Positions 25,803-35,203 of a stretch of 37,233 nt of DNA are shown in pieces. The translations under genes were made by a program, and so were the position numbers. The DNA lies in assembly GCA_004552155.1 (NCBI GenBank), contig SFPF01000015.1, positions 1 through 37,233 of the forward strand, read 5' to 3'. The stretch comes from Bacteroidales bacterium (GTDB taxonomy: Bacteria > Bacteroidota > Bacteroidia > Bacteroidales > Bacteroidaceae). The notes under the pieces were generated by a model. The model did not search any database. It was not told where the DNA came from and saw only the letters and a list, made by a program, of their open reading frames with translations. Each line of letters opens with the position of its first letter. Position 1 is the first letter of the stretch.

Positions 25803-26942
25803 ATGTTCTCCAAAGAAATCAACTTCGACCGCTTCGTGCGCGGCTTACTCGTGCTGGCTCTGATAGTCGGCGCGGGGTGGCTGATTAACTATCTGAGCGC
25901 CGCGCTTATCCCGTTCTTCGTGGCGTGGGTCATAGCCTATCTGCTCTTTCCCATCGTGAACTTCCTGCAGGTGAAGTGTCGGTTGAAGAACAGGCTGCTC
26001 TCCATCATCGTCACCCTCATGCTCGTGGGCGGCGTGCTGGGCGGGCTGCTCTATCTCACCGTGCCGCCTATGATGAACGAGTGCGCCCACTTGAAGAATG
26101 TGGCCATCGCCTACATCGAGAAAGGGGCGCAGAATGCGTCTGTGCCGCCGGCGATCGAGCGGTTCGTGCAGCAGCATATCAACGAACTCAATATTGAGAA
26201 GCTCCTCCGCGAGGACGACTTGGTCAACGCCGTTAAGACCACGCTGCCCAAGGTGTGGAACGTGCTGTGGTCAACGGCGGGCATGGTGCTCAATATCATC
26301 AGCTCGCTCATTGGCGTGCTCTACCTCTTCTTCATGCTCATGGACTACGAGCTCTATGCCGAAGGCTGGGCGAAGTTCGTGCCCAAGCGCCGCCGCGCCT
26401 TTGCCCGCCAGCTTGTGGGCGACATTGAGCGCGGCATGAGCGGCTACTTCCGCGGGCAGGCCCTAATCGCATTGAGTAACTGCGTGATGTTCACCATCGG
26501 ATTTCTCATCATAGGCTTTCCTCTGCCCGTTGCCCTCGGCTGCTTCATCGGCATCATCAGCTTCGTGCCTTACTTGCAGGTCGTGGGCATCTTGCCCGCC
26601 ACGGTGCTCGCGCTGCTCAAGACGGCCGAGACGGGGGCCAACTTTTGGTGGCTCATTTGCAGTGTGCTGCTGGTGTATATCGTGGTCCAGATATTGCAGG
26701 ACACGATTTTCACGCCCAAGATCATGGGCAAAATCATGGGTCTCCCGCCCGCCATTATCCTTTTCTCCCTCTCCGTTTGGGGTTTCGCGCTCGGCATAGT
26801 CGGGCTGATTATCGCTCTGCCCGTCACCACGCTGATGGTATCTTATTATAAGAGGTACGTGGTGGGCGAAGAGGAGGCAGGCTCAATTCCCCCGGAACTT
26901 CCGGATGCTCCGGAATATCCGAGCACTCCGCAAACCCCATAA
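25803..26942 (+). CDS. AI-2E family permease
   Basis: A 379-residue inner-membrane protein with two N-terminal hydrophobic segments (LLVLALIVGAGWLINYL and ALIPFFVAWVIAYLLFP), a central cytoplasmic stretch, and a C-terminal membrane domain containing GCFIGIISFVPYLQVVG and TPKIMGKIMGLPPAIILFS, the usual signature of PF01594. Substrates in this family vary (autoinducer-2 export, ion antiport); none can be assigned here. The tail is proline-rich. The frame is intact. The metzincin gene starts 22 bp later. Confidence 0.88.
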   Translation: MFSKEINFDRFVRGLLVLALIVGAGWLINYLSAALIPFFVAWVIAYLLFPIVNFLQVKCRLKNRLLSIIVTLMLVGGVLGGLLYLTVPPMMNECAHLKNVAIAYIEKGAQNASVPPAIERFVQQHINELNIEKLLREDDLVNAVKTTLPKVWNVLWSTAGMVLNIISSLIGVLYLFFMLMDYELYAEGWAKFVPKRRRAFARQLVGDIERGMSGYFRGQALIALSNCVMFTIGFLIIGFPLPVALGCFIGIISFVPYLQVVGILPATVLALLKTAETGANFWWLICSVLLVYIVVQILQDTIFTPKIMGKIMGLPPAIILFSLSVWGFALGIVGLIIALPVTTLMVSYYKRYVVGEEEAGSIPPELPDAPEYPSTPQTP

Positions 26943-26964
26943 AACTCAAAAAGACTATATTCAG

Positions 26965-29900
26965 ATGAAACTTTTTTATATGAAAGCGGCAGCCTCAGCC
27001 TTTGCCGCTTTTTTGTTCGCCGGTGCTGCGCCGTTGCAGGCGCAGCAGGCGCATACCCACGACCATGAAACTTGCAGCGTAATCTATCCCACGGGCCAGG
27101 ACTCCGTGGCCTTGCAGCGCATAATGGCAGGCGCCACTTACCATCGGCGGCAGGCAGTAGCCGCAGAGGGTAATGCTGCCGAGCCCGCCAAACCTATTTT
27201 CAACAGCGGCGAAGTCTATCGCTTCCGCGTCGCGCTGCTTATGACGCCCGAGGTGCTCGGCGACTTCGCCAACGGCGACCCCGCCACCGTGCGTGCTTGG
27301 TGGGATAGGGTAGAAGCCGAACTCAATCAGTATTACCGCAACGACGTGGGCATCGAACTGGTGCTTGTGAAAGACGACCGCCTCATCATGCACGAGAACA
27401 CTACGGAATATCCCATTCGCAACACGTCGGGCTCGCTGGTCAGCGAGAGCGGCACGCCTATCATCAACGCCCTTATCGGTGAGTTCAGTTACGACATCGG
27501 GCTGATGATTACCAACGGCACGGGCAGCCTTGCCGGGCAGGCCGCTCTTGGTGGAGCGGCATCGCGCTATCAGAAGGCGCGCGGATTTGCCCGTCCCATC
27601 ATCACCACCATTGCCCATGAAATGGGCCATCTCTTCGGCGCGAAGCACACGCACTATATTTCCGACGGCGATTTCGTAGAGCCCGGAAGCGGGCGCAGCA
27701 TCATGAGCTATGGTTCGCCGCGCGACTTCTTCGCTATGAGCAGCATCGCCGCCATGCGCCGCACCCTGCGCGCCCTCAATGTGTATCTCACGCCCGACTG
27801 CGACCCCGAAAAGGCAGACTATTCGCGAAATAGCGATACGGAAGGCACGAACCTTGCCTACGCCTACCTTGAAGAGGGCGACCAGCCCGAGATCGACGGC
27901 AACCGCCTGCCCGAGGAGTACGTGGTGACGGCGGGATCGAACTTCCAGTTCCATATCCCCCTGAAATCTACCACCGACCAACCGCTCTATTTCGTTGCCC
28001 ACGGCATGGACATCGCCCTCGACGGCGGCGCCAATGCCCTGCAGCCGCATTACAAGCCCACCATGTCGGAGGCGCAGATGTTTCAGCCTTACTACGACAC
28101 GCCGACAGCCGTGGCCGATGATGCCGTGAACCCTTACGTGCCTTATTCCGATGCCTCCCGTGTGGGCTTATACAAGTTCGGCGTTGCCGTGCGTCAAAAC
28201 TCGCTCTACGACAGCCGCTACATTAACCTGCGCATCGTAGAAGGAGAGCCGTTTACAGCCAACATCACAAAGCCGACCAATTTTATTTCTTACAAATGGG
28301 GCGTGGAATATACCTTGACATGGTCGCCGCTTACCGAGGTGTACGGGCCGAACAGCCGCGTGCGCATCAGCCTTTCCACCGACTTCGGCCAAACTTTCCC
28401 CTATATCCTTGCCGACAACCTGCCCAACACGGGCACTTGGTCGGGCGCATTCCCATTCATCACCATAGGCATGACCCCTTATCGCGATTATCCGCAAGAG
28501 GTTAACGGCGGAGCGTTCAAGGTGGAAATAGTAGGCGAAGCCCCCTATGCCGTGATGCCCGTGATACCCTACTACAAGAACGGCAGCGAAACCATTTACA
28601 GCGGCGGTTTCACCCTCGACCAGTCCACGGCCCGCTATCTCTTTAAGGAAAAATCTACTGGCAACGACGCGCCCGAACCTTACGTGCGTCTCGCCTCTGC
28701 CGACGACTTGCCCGCTGATGCGCCCGAATTGATAGCTTACCGCTCCTCCAACACCTCTACTACCTACGCCACAACCTATAAGCAGGAGGAAGAGGGCCGT
28801 ATCGTGCGCCGCACGTGGACGGCCACCGTCAGCGGAACGCCCTACACCTATACCCAAATCTTCGAACTGCCCGAAACGCAGCAGCCTAACGCAGCCTTGC
28901 AAAAGGCCGTGCGCGATGCTGCAGCCGAAGCCGCAGAACTCGTGCGCCATGAGGGAGAGCCGGGCTATCCTCTGCCCACGCTGCTCGCCTACAAAACGTT
29001 GGTGAAGCGATTTGCCAAGGTGACCGATGCCGCCGGCTTCTTGAAGCCCGATTACGAAACGGCTGACGGCGAGGCGCTCGTGGAGGCAATCGAAACGTTG
29101 CGCAATTGCGCCGACGACGAAATCGTTTACCCCGAAGAGGGACGCTATCTCCTGCGCAGCTATCAGGCATTGCCCGCCTCCACACCATATTATTATTATA
29201 AGCGCGTCGCCGATGGCGAATACGTCACAGAGACCTGGCCCGTCGATCACGCCGAAGCCACCCCGCTCAACCTAACGAACTCCGGCGGATATGTAGTACT
29301 GAAAGACGCCGAAGGCAACCTGCCTTACCTCGGCGGCATGACCAACAGCATGTACAGCGACTTCGTGTTGCGCCGAGGCTTCACGTGGGGCAGTTTCACC
29401 TTCCTGAGCCACACGCTCCAGCAGGCCATGCTCAGCCGCAGCGGCAACACGTTCTCGCTCAACCACCAATATACGAACGACCCCAAGGGCTATCTCTGCA
29501 ACAACAATCTCGGCATGATTGTCAGCACCGACTTCCAGTTTGTGCCCGTCATCGAAGTCGAAACGCAGCCCCGCCCCACTACTTTCTACCGCCTGCGCTC
29601 CCGTGCCAGCGGCCGATTTGTCACGCTGCCCGAGGGGCAGGCAACCGGCACCGCCTTGCAACTGGCGCTCAACCCTAACGAAAACAACGTGCTGATGCGC
29701 GACGGCGATAAACTCCTGGCCTATGCCACGGGGCTTTACCTCAATGGCACGCAGCACGCACCCCTCGCGCAGTCGGGGGCATATACCTTCCAGCCTCACC
29801 CCACCGAACCCGGCGCGTATGCCTTGCAGGCAGGCGGAAGTTATTTAAGCAGCAATGGCTCTGCATTCTCCACGGCCGCCTCTGCCGATGGAGAAAAGAC

Positions 29901-30492
29901 GGCGTGGGAACTCGTGCCCGTGGCACTCTTGCCCGTCAGCGTTTCGGCCCCCGGCTACGCCACGCTCTACTCGCCTGCCACGCTTTTGGCGGACGACGGG
30001 CTTAAAGCCTACGTGGGCGCATTCAATTCTGCCGAAAACAAGTTCCGCCTCACGAATGTCGGCGAAATTATCCCCGCCGAACAGGGCGTTATCATAAAGG
30101 CAGAAGAAGGCTTGCACCTGCTTGCCGTGACGGAACAGACGAGTGGAGCAACGAGCGACTTTACGGGCAATTTTGCCACCGTTGAGGCTCTGCCTAATGT
30201 CTACACCCTGCAAAACGGCTCGGTGGGCGTGGGTCTTTACCCCTTTGCCAACAATAGCGCAGGGAATTTCGACGGCCTGCAACTCAAAGGCTTTAAGGCT
30301 TATTGGTTGCCCATAGGCATTACGCCCGCCGCAGCCTATGCGCTTGACTTTGACGATGTGTCTACGGCGATTTCCGCTGTACCTACGGCAAATTCTGCCG
30401 CCAATGGCATGCTCTACGACCTTAGCGGCCGCCGCGTGAACAGTCCTGTGCGCGGCATTTACATTAACGGAGGCAAGAAAATCGTATATTAG
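26965..30492 (+). CDS. Large secreted reprolysin-like metalloprotease with T9SS-type C-terminus
   Basis: About 1,175 residues. A signal peptide (MKLFYMKAAASAFAAFLFAG...) is followed by the zinc site HEMGHLFGAKH (HExxHxxGxxH, His218/222/228, Glu219) and a Met-turn SIMSYG near residue 247, the metzincin pattern seen in M12B-like peptidases. Beta-sandwich regions follow (near 430-520), then a lectin-like stretch with FYRLRSRASGRFVTLPEG, and a C-terminal LYDLSGRRVNSPVRGIYING, common in secreted Prevotella and Bacteroides proteins. I start at the ATG at 26965 because an upstream start would overlap the permease gene and precede the signal peptide. The frame is intact. Targets may be host or food proteins, which is inference. 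Confidence 0.87.
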   Translation: MKLFYMKAAASAFAAFLFAGAAPLQAQQAHTHDHETCSVIYPTGQDSVALQRIMAGATYHRRQAVAAEGNAAEPAKPIFNSGEVYRFRVALLMTPEVLGDFANGDPATVRAWWDRVEAELNQYYRNDVGIELVLVKDDRLIMHENTTEYPIRNTSGSLVSESGTPIINALIGEFSYDIGLMITNGTGSLAGQAALGGAASRYQKARGFARPIITTIAHEMGHLFGAKHTHYISDGDFVEPGSGRSIMSYGSPRDFFAMSSIAAMRRTLRALNVYLTPDCDPEKADYSRNSDTEGTNLAYAYLEEGDQPEIDGNRLPEEYVVTAGSNFQFHIPLKSTTDQPLYFVAHGMDIALDGGANALQPHYKPTMSEAQMFQPYYDTPTAVADDAVNPYVPYSDASRVGLYKFGVAVRQNSLYDSRYINLRIVEGEPFTANITKPTNFISYKWGVEYTLTWSPLTEVYGPNSRVRISLSTDFGQTFPYILADNLPNTGTWSGAFPFITIGMTPYRDYPQEVNGGAFKVEIVGEAPYAVMPVIPYYKNGSETIYSGGFTLDQSTARYLFKEKSTGNDAPEPYVRLASADDLPADAPELIAYRSSNTSTTYATTYKQEEEGRIVRRTWTATVSGTPYTYTQIFELPETQQPNAALQKAVRDAAAEAAELVRHEGEPGYPLPTLLAYKTLVKRFAKVTDAAGFLKPDYETADGEALVEAIETLRNCADDEIVYPEEGRYLLRSYQALPASTPYYYYKRVADGEYVTETWPVDHAEATPLNLTNSGGYVVLKDAEGNLPYLGGMTNSMYSDFVLRRGFTWGSFTFLSHTLQQAMLSRSGNTFSLNHQYTNDPKGYLCNNNLGMIVSTDFQFVPVIEVETQPRPTTFYRLRSRASGRFVTLPEGQATGTALQLALNPNENNVLMRDGDKLLAYATGLYLNGTQHAPLAQSGAYTFQPHPTEPGAYALQAGGSYLSSNGSAFSTAASADGEKTAWELVPVALLPVSVSAPGYATLYSPATLLADDGLKAYVGAFNSAENKFRLTNVGEIIPAEQGVIIKAEEGLHLLAVTEQTSGATSDFTGNFATVEALPNVYTLQNGSVGVGLYPFANNSAGNFDGLQLKGFKAYWLPIGITPAAAYALDFDDVSTAISAVPTANSAANGMLYDLSGRRVNSPVRGIYINGGKKIVY

Positions 30493-30547
30493 CCGTTCAA
30501 AAAAGTCCTAAAAGTGCATATATTGTAAGAAAAACGTAAGTCAATGG

Positions 30548-30576
30548 TTGGAAATTCAAGAAAAAGTGTAATTTTG
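30548..30576 (+). promoter_or_regulatory. Bacteroidetes promoter for the DUF2795 gene
   Basis: TTG (30548-30550), an 18-bp gap, then TAATTTTG (30569-30576) followed by CG. This fits the TTTG-N19-TAnnTTTG type closely. The start codon is 66 bases downstream. Confidence 0.65.
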
Positions 30577-30641
30577 CGCCGTCCTATAAGGACTGTGAAG
30601 AATCAACCTTAATAAAGAACCATAATAACTTAGACTGCATT

Positions 30642-30863
30642 ATGTATTGGACTTTGGAATTGGCATCAAAACTCGAAGATGCGCCTTGGCCTGCATCTAA
30701 AGAAGAACTTATTGACTATGCCATGCGTTCTGGTGCACCGATGGAAGTAGTGGAGAACCTCCAAGAACTTGAAGACGAGGGCGAAATCTACGAAACCATC
30801 GAGGACGTTTGGCCCGATTATCCCACAAAGGAAGATTTTCTCTTCAACGAGGACGAATATTAA
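30642..30863 (+). CDS. DUF2795-family small acidic protein
   Basis: A 73-residue cytoplasmic protein starting MYWTLELASKLEDAPWPASKEELIDYAMR and rich in acidic residues. The PWPATKxELIxYAxRxGAPxxVxxNL pattern is the DUF2795 core, common and well conserved in Bacteroidetes. Function is not established. It has its own promoter and terminator. Confidence 0.88.
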   Translation: MYWTLELASKLEDAPWPASKEELIDYAMRSGAPMEVVENLQELEDEGEIYETIEDVWPDYPTKEDFLFNEDEY

Positions 30864-30881
30864 AACCTGACTCAAAGAAAA

Positions 30882-30922
30882 GCGAGCCGCGCATGGCAAA
30901 GTAAGCAACATGCGCGGCTCGC
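30882..30922 (+). terminator. Terminator after the DUF2795 gene
   Basis: A perfect 14-bp stem, GCGAGCCGCGCATG (30882-30895) and CATGCGCGGCTCGC (30909-30922), followed by ATTATTTT. Confidence 0.9.
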
Positions 30923-30957
30923 ATTATTTTAGGACATAAAACACTCATAGTTTCAAT

Positions 30958-31698
30958 ATGAAAACGGCGATTATCATGGGCGGCACGTCGGGCATCGGGC
31001 GCGAAGTGGCGGTGCAGTTGGCGCAGACGGGCGAGTGGCAGGTAGCGGTGTGCGGACGAAACGAAGCGCAGTTGCAGGAGTTGCAGGATAAATACGGGCA
31101 GATTGTTGCGGGGCGCAGGATAGACGTAACCGACGACGGCGCGCCAGCGCAACTCATGCGGCTTATCAGCGATTTAGGCGGTGTGGACCTTTATTTCCAT
31201 TCCAGCGGCATCGGCTGGCAAAACCCTGCACTCGACGTAGTGAAGGAACTGCGCACGGTAGAGACCAATGCACTCGGCTTCTGCCGCATGGCAACGGCGG
31301 TGTTCAATTATGCTGCCGGGCACCCCGGGCGAGCACTGCAATTAGCCGTTATCAGTAGCATTGCCGGCACGAAGGGCTTGGGCGCAGCACCGGCTTACAG
31401 CGCAACGAAACGCTTTGTGAACCATTATATGGAATGTCTCGAGCAACTGCGGCGCATGCGCAGCATTAGCAACCTGACGCTCTGCGACATACGGCCCGGT
31501 TTCGTGCGCACCCCGCTCATCGCCGACGGCTGCCGTTACCCTATGCAGTTGGAAGCGCCCGCCGTGGCGCGTGCCATTATCAGAGGGCTTGCCCGCCGCC
31601 GGCGCATCGTTACGATAGACTGGCGCTACCGCCTCCTCGTCTTCTTTTGGCGCTTGCTCCCTGGATGGCTTTGGGTGCGGCTGCCCGTGCGGTCGTAA
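30958..31698 (+). CDS. Short-chain dehydrogenase/reductase
   Basis: A 246-residue Rossmann-fold oxidoreductase. The cofactor motif GGTSGIG is near residues 8-14, the NNAG position is replaced by HSSGIG, and the catalytic YSATK follows the Ser of VISSIAG. Residues RN at about 40 could favour NADP. The C-terminus (YRLLVFFWRLLPGWLWVRLPV) is hydrophobic and may touch the membrane. Substrate unknown. Starts shortly after the previous terminator and is closed by its own. Confidence 0.88.
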   Translation: MKTAIIMGGTSGIGREVAVQLAQTGEWQVAVCGRNEAQLQELQDKYGQIVAGRRIDVTDDGAPAQLMRLISDLGGVDLYFHSSGIGWQNPALDVVKELRTVETNALGFCRMATAVFNYAAGHPGRALQLAVISSIAGTKGLGAAPAYSATKRFVNHYMECLEQLRRMRSISNLTLCDIRPGFVRTPLIADGCRYPMQLEAPAVARAIIRGLARRRRIVTIDWRYRLLVFFWRLLPGWLWVRLPVRS

Positions 31699-31707
31699 GA
31701 AAATAAA

Positions 31708-31740
31708 AAATCAGGCACGCCCGAAAGGCGTGCCTGATTT
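31708..31740. terminator. Two-way terminator between the dehydrogenase and HU genes
   Basis: Arms AAATCAGGCACGCC (31708-31721) and GGCGTGCCTGATTT (31727-31740), 5-base loop, with A and T runs outside. It lies between converging genes. Confidence 0.92.
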
Positions 31741-31766
31741 CATTTTTAATTATAAGCAATGGGGTC

Positions 31767-32036
31767 TTATTTCACAGCTTCTGCCATTTCTGCGCCAGCC
31801 TTGAACTTAACCACCTTCTTGGCGGGGATTTCAATCTTCTGCTTGTTGGCGGGGTTGATGCCCGTGCGAGCGGGACGCTCGGTAATAGCAAACGTACCGA
31901 AGCCAAGGAGAGCTACCTTGTCGCCTGCTTTGAGGGCGTTGGAGATAGCAGCGAGCGTAGCGTCGAGGGCTTTCTTAGAGTCGGCTTTGGTGAGACCGGC
32001 AGCTGCAATTGCATTTACGAGTTCAGTCTTGTTCAT
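31767..32036 (-). CDS. HU-family DNA-binding protein
   Basis: An 89-residue histone-like protein that binds and bends DNA as a dimer. MNKTELVNAIAAAGLTKADS is the usual N-terminus, GFGTF the conserved turn, and RTGINPANKQKIEIPAKKVV the beta-arm with the intercalating proline. The start at 32036 is fixed by the family N-terminus; a longer frame would run through the promoter. A good promoter lies upstream. Confidence 0.95.
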   Translation of the reverse strand: MNKTELVNAIAAAGLTKADSKKALDATLAAISNALKAGDKVALLGFGTFAITERPARTGINPANKQKIEIPAKKVVKFKAGAEMAEAVK

Positions 32037-32112
32037 AATAATTTTGATTTTAAGAGGTGAAAAATATGGTGAATTATTCAGTTTCCCTTTATAAATAGGC
32101 ACTTTACAATGG

Positions 32113-32144
32113 CAAATATAGAGAGAGTTCGATATTCTGCCAAA
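32113..32144 (-). promoter_or_regulatory. Bacteroidetes promoter for the HU gene
   Basis: On the minus strand TTTG (32144-32141), exactly 20 bp, then TATATTTG (32120-32113). This matches the -33/-7 consensus in sequence and spacing. The leader would be about 70 bases. Confidence 0.8.
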
Positions 32145-32216
32145 CTTTTTTTTGTTTTTTTGAAAAATAAGCGGCAAAATCGGGCAAAATGTCGTTCAAA
32201 CCGCCTAAAATCAAAG

Positions 32217-34574
32217 TTAAATGACGGTTACTTTGGCGGCTACGCCGTCTTTTCCGTCGGCCGTGGCAGCCATGATGTAGTACACGCCGGGGGCTACGCG
32301 GCGACCGCGGTCGTTGCAAACGTCCCAGGTAAAGGTGCCGCCCGTAGATGTGCCGCGGCGAACAAGCTGCCCGCCCACTGTGACGATTTTCACCTCGGCG
32401 TTCAGTGTCAGGCCAGTCACCACCACGCGCCCGTTATATTCTGGGCGCACGGGGTTGGGATAAACCTTGATATTGCCCTTTTCCAATGTGGGGAAGGCCG
32501 TCGAGGCATCTCCTTGGAAGGAGCAGAGGCCGAGGTCGGTGGCAATCATCACCTCGCCCGTGCTTTGGCGTATGGCGAGATCGGTTATCTCATCTGAGAG
32601 CAAGGGTGAGTCTGCGGCGGTGTAGTGAGCGAGGATTTCCAAACCATCGGCACTGATGAGGTAAAGTCCGTTGTCTGCCGTGCCCACCCATTTGCGGTTG
32701 GCGGCATCAACAGCAATCGCCGTTACTGGTACGCCGTCGAGGAGGTAGTCGGCGTAGTTCGTGCCGTCGTTACGCGGTACTTTTACCTGCGTGATAAGGA
32801 AACTGCTTGAAAACCACTGGGAGGGGTCGTCTACAACAAAGATGCCACTTTCTGTCCCAATCCAAATCCTTCCGTCCATGTCTTGCGCCCAAGCGTAGGC
32901 CGATTCGAGCGAAACGTTTGTGCCGTCCTCGTTGGTGGCAGAAGTGCGGTAGAAGGCTTCGTCGTCACGGTTGTCGAGCGTGCCTTTCCAGTCCACGCAA
33001 AGCACGCCGGAGGTGTGCGCCTCTGTGGTGCGGCGGGCGAGTACCCACAGGCGGCCGGCATTGTCGAAGCGGATGCAGTCGGCGGTGGAAACCTTTTTAA
33101 GCGCTTGGGCATACACGCCGTACCAACTTCCGTCGGGGCGAAGCACTTGCAGCGCGGTATCGCGCTGGTTGTTGATGATCCAAAGGTTGCCTTGCGGGTC
33201 GAACTGTGCGCCGAAGGCATATATATATAATACAGGGTGTGCGCTTTCGCTCACGCCCCTGCCGAGCGCGCTGATGAGGTTGCTGTTGCGGTGGTCGTAG
33301 TGCTTGACGCATTGCAGGTTGCGGAACTCAAATAGTCCCTCTGTGCCGACTGCCCAATGGCGCGAGGCATCATTAGGGTCCTGATAAAGCTGGCATACGT
33401 CGCGGTAAGGCAGACCGGCGAGCGTTTCGGAAGGAATGTCTTCGGAGAAATGATACCACTCGTCGTTCTCATAGTACATGAGCGTGCCCTGACGGTTGTT
33501 GGAGTAATAGGGCAGGCGTCCGCCGGCCACGAGCAGGCGATCGCCTGCATAGTTGAGGTGATAGGCGTAGTCGCGCCATGGGCCGAAACCGCCCACTGCG
33601 CCGCCTGAAGGCTGATAAATGCCTGCGGCATTGAGGGCATAGGGCATCAACCCTTCTTCGCCGAGCGAAGCCCACAGTTTGCCCTGTTCACTCATCTTTA
33701 AGCAGGTCAAGGCAGCATCGCTCGTATAAGTCCCGGCAATTTTAAGCGGGTTGGCGGCATCGAAGGCGTGTATCGTCGTGCCGCCACGCATGAGTGCTTG
33801 ACGGGAGTTGGCGGTGCAAAACTGGTAACCGTTTGTTGTGACGAAAGTGGCCGTGTGATTGCCGGCGGCATCGTCGGGCGAGAAGTACCATAACCCAGCC
33901 CTGTCCTCACTGCCGCTTACGGCGCGCGCCATGAAATAGAGTCCTCCGGCAAAGGGTTGGAGAAACACGGCGGCGAGCCGTTTCTCAACGGTCCATAATT
34001 GCACGTCTGCAACGTTCTGCATGATGCCGATGGAGCGCAGTTCGTTCTGCAAACCCACATATAGGCGACTATCTGTGCAGGCGGCAGTGCGGGGTGCTTC
34101 TCCGAAGTTTACCGTGGCATTGACCGCCACGCTGGGCACATCGATAATCATGATGCCTGTACTGGTGCCGATGACAGCGCGGTCGCCGCTGACGGTAAGA
34201 AATTTTGTAGAGATGTCTTGCCCGCCTTCGTCCTTGACATTTGGCAGGTTGCACACTTCCATATTGTCGAGGAAAACGATGTCGATGTTGTTGTCCTTAA
34301 ACAGCAGCACGAGGGCGTTCTGCGTGGCGGAGTAACCCATATATTTAATATAGGTGCTGTGCAGCCCGTCGAGTTTGTCGAAGGTGCGCACCTCCGTGGT
34401 GGAGCTGTCGTAGATGAGCAGGTTGCCGCTGTAAAGGGCGTACACCTTGTCGCCCACGGGGATATTGTCGGTGCAGTTGCGGTAGGACATATACAAGTTC
34501 CAACCGCCGATTGGGGCTGCCGCAAGCCACAGCGAGAGGAGCGAGCAAAGGGTGGTGAGCAAAAATCGTTTCAT
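32217..34574 (-). CDS. porZ: PorZ-like type IX secretion system protein
   Basis: A 785-residue exported protein close to the family length. It has a signal peptide (MKRFLLTTLCSLLSLWLAAA), then beta-propeller repeats with phrases such as NGLYLISADG, GRLWVLARR, GNLWIINN and GRIWIGTESGIFVVDD. A C-terminal domain (VYPNPVRPEYNGRVVVTGL... to ...VAAKVTVI) has the form of a T9SS C-terminal domain that PorZ keeps. In Porphyromonas gingivalis PorZ works at the cell surface in the attachment complex that joins cargo to anionic lipopolysaccharide. It is the last gene of a leuS-yitT-rdgB-porZ series. The frame is intact. Confidence 0.82.
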   Translation of the reverse strand: MKRFLLTTLCSLLSLWLAAAPIGGWNLYMSYRNCTDNIPVGDKVYALYSGNLLIYDSSTTEVRTFDKLDGLHSTYIKYMGYSATQNALVLLFKDNNIDIVFLDNMEVCNLPNVKDEGGQDISTKFLTVSGDRAVIGTSTGIMIIDVPSVAVNATVNFGEAPRTAACTDSRLYVGLQNELRSIGIMQNVADVQLWTVEKRLAAVFLQPFAGGLYFMARAVSGSEDRAGLWYFSPDDAAGNHTATFVTTNGYQFCTANSRQALMRGGTTIHAFDAANPLKIAGTYTSDAALTCLKMSEQGKLWASLGEEGLMPYALNAAGIYQPSGGAVGGFGPWRDYAYHLNYAGDRLLVAGGRLPYYSNNRQGTLMYYENDEWYHFSEDIPSETLAGLPYRDVCQLYQDPNDASRHWAVGTEGLFEFRNLQCVKHYDHRNSNLISALGRGVSESAHPVLYIYAFGAQFDPQGNLWIINNQRDTALQVLRPDGSWYGVYAQALKKVSTADCIRFDNAGRLWVLARRTTEAHTSGVLCVDWKGTLDNRDDEAFYRTSATNEDGTNVSLESAYAWAQDMDGRIWIGTESGIFVVDDPSQWFSSSFLITQVKVPRNDGTNYADYLLDGVPVTAIAVDAANRKWVGTADNGLYLISADGLEILAHYTAADSPLLSDEITDLAIRQSTGEVMIATDLGLCSFQGDASTAFPTLEKGNIKVYPNPVRPEYNGRVVVTGLTLNAEVKIVTVGGQLVRRGTSTGGTFTWDVCNDRGRRVAPGVYYIMAATADGKDGVAAKVTVI

Positions 34575-34616
34575 GTAAAAGGGAATATTCTATATAAAAA
34601 CGCGGCGTGGCGCGTT

Positions 34617-35201
34617 TTATTGCCCGAGGAGATATTTGGCAAACTGCGCTACAGCACGGGCGCGGTGACTGATGCGGTTCTTCACGTCCACACCCAGTTC
34701 GGCAAACGTCTTGCCGCCGCCTTCTTCGGGACAGAATACGGGGTCGTAGCCGAAACCCTCGGTTCCGCGCTCGGCTTCGGCGATGCTGCCTTCCACGATG
34801 CCCTCAAAGAGATGTTCTTCGCCCGCCTCGTCGATATAGGCAATGGCGGTGCGGAAGCGGGCGTGGCGGTTGTCCTTGCCTGCCAGTTCTGCGAGCAGCT
34901 TGCGCGTATTGGCCTCGGAGTCGTGGCGGTCGGGATAGGCATAGCGTGCCGTATGCACGCCGGGACCTCCGCCGAGGGCTTCCACTTCAAGTCCCGTGTC
35001 GTCGGCAAAGCAGGGCAGGGCGTAGCGTTCGTGCACGTAGCGTGCCTTGAGCAGGGCGTTGCCTTCGAGCGTGTCAGCCGTTTCGGGAATATCGTCGTGG
35101 CAATCTATCTCGGCAAGGCTCACCACTTCGAGCGAATTGCCAAGGATGTTGCGTATCTCGGAAAGTTTGTGCGCGTTGTTGGTGGCAAATACGAGTTTCA
35201 T
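34617..35201 (-). CDS. rdgB: dITP/XTP pyrophosphatase (RdgB/HAM1)
   Basis: Removes non-standard purine nucleotides (dITP, XTP) from the nucleotide pool. A 194-residue protein with N-terminal FATNNAHKLSEI, metal-site FADDTGLEVEAL, and C-terminal GFGYDPVF and KNRISHRARA. Complete. It starts directly after the shortened yitT and is followed by porZ 42 bp away. GGAAGAAAG just upstream of the ATG may serve as ribosome-binding site. Confidence 0.95.
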   Translation of the reverse strand: MKLVFATNNAHKLSEIRNILGNSLEVVSLAEIDCHDDIPETADTLEGNALLKARYVHERYALPCFADDTGLEVEALGGGPGVHTARYAYPDRHDSEANTRKLLAELAGKDNRHARFRTAIAYIDEAGEEHLFEGIVEGSIAEAERGTEGFGYDPVFCPEEGGGKTFAELGVDVKNRISHRARAVAQFAKYLLGQ

Positions 35202-35203
35202 TG

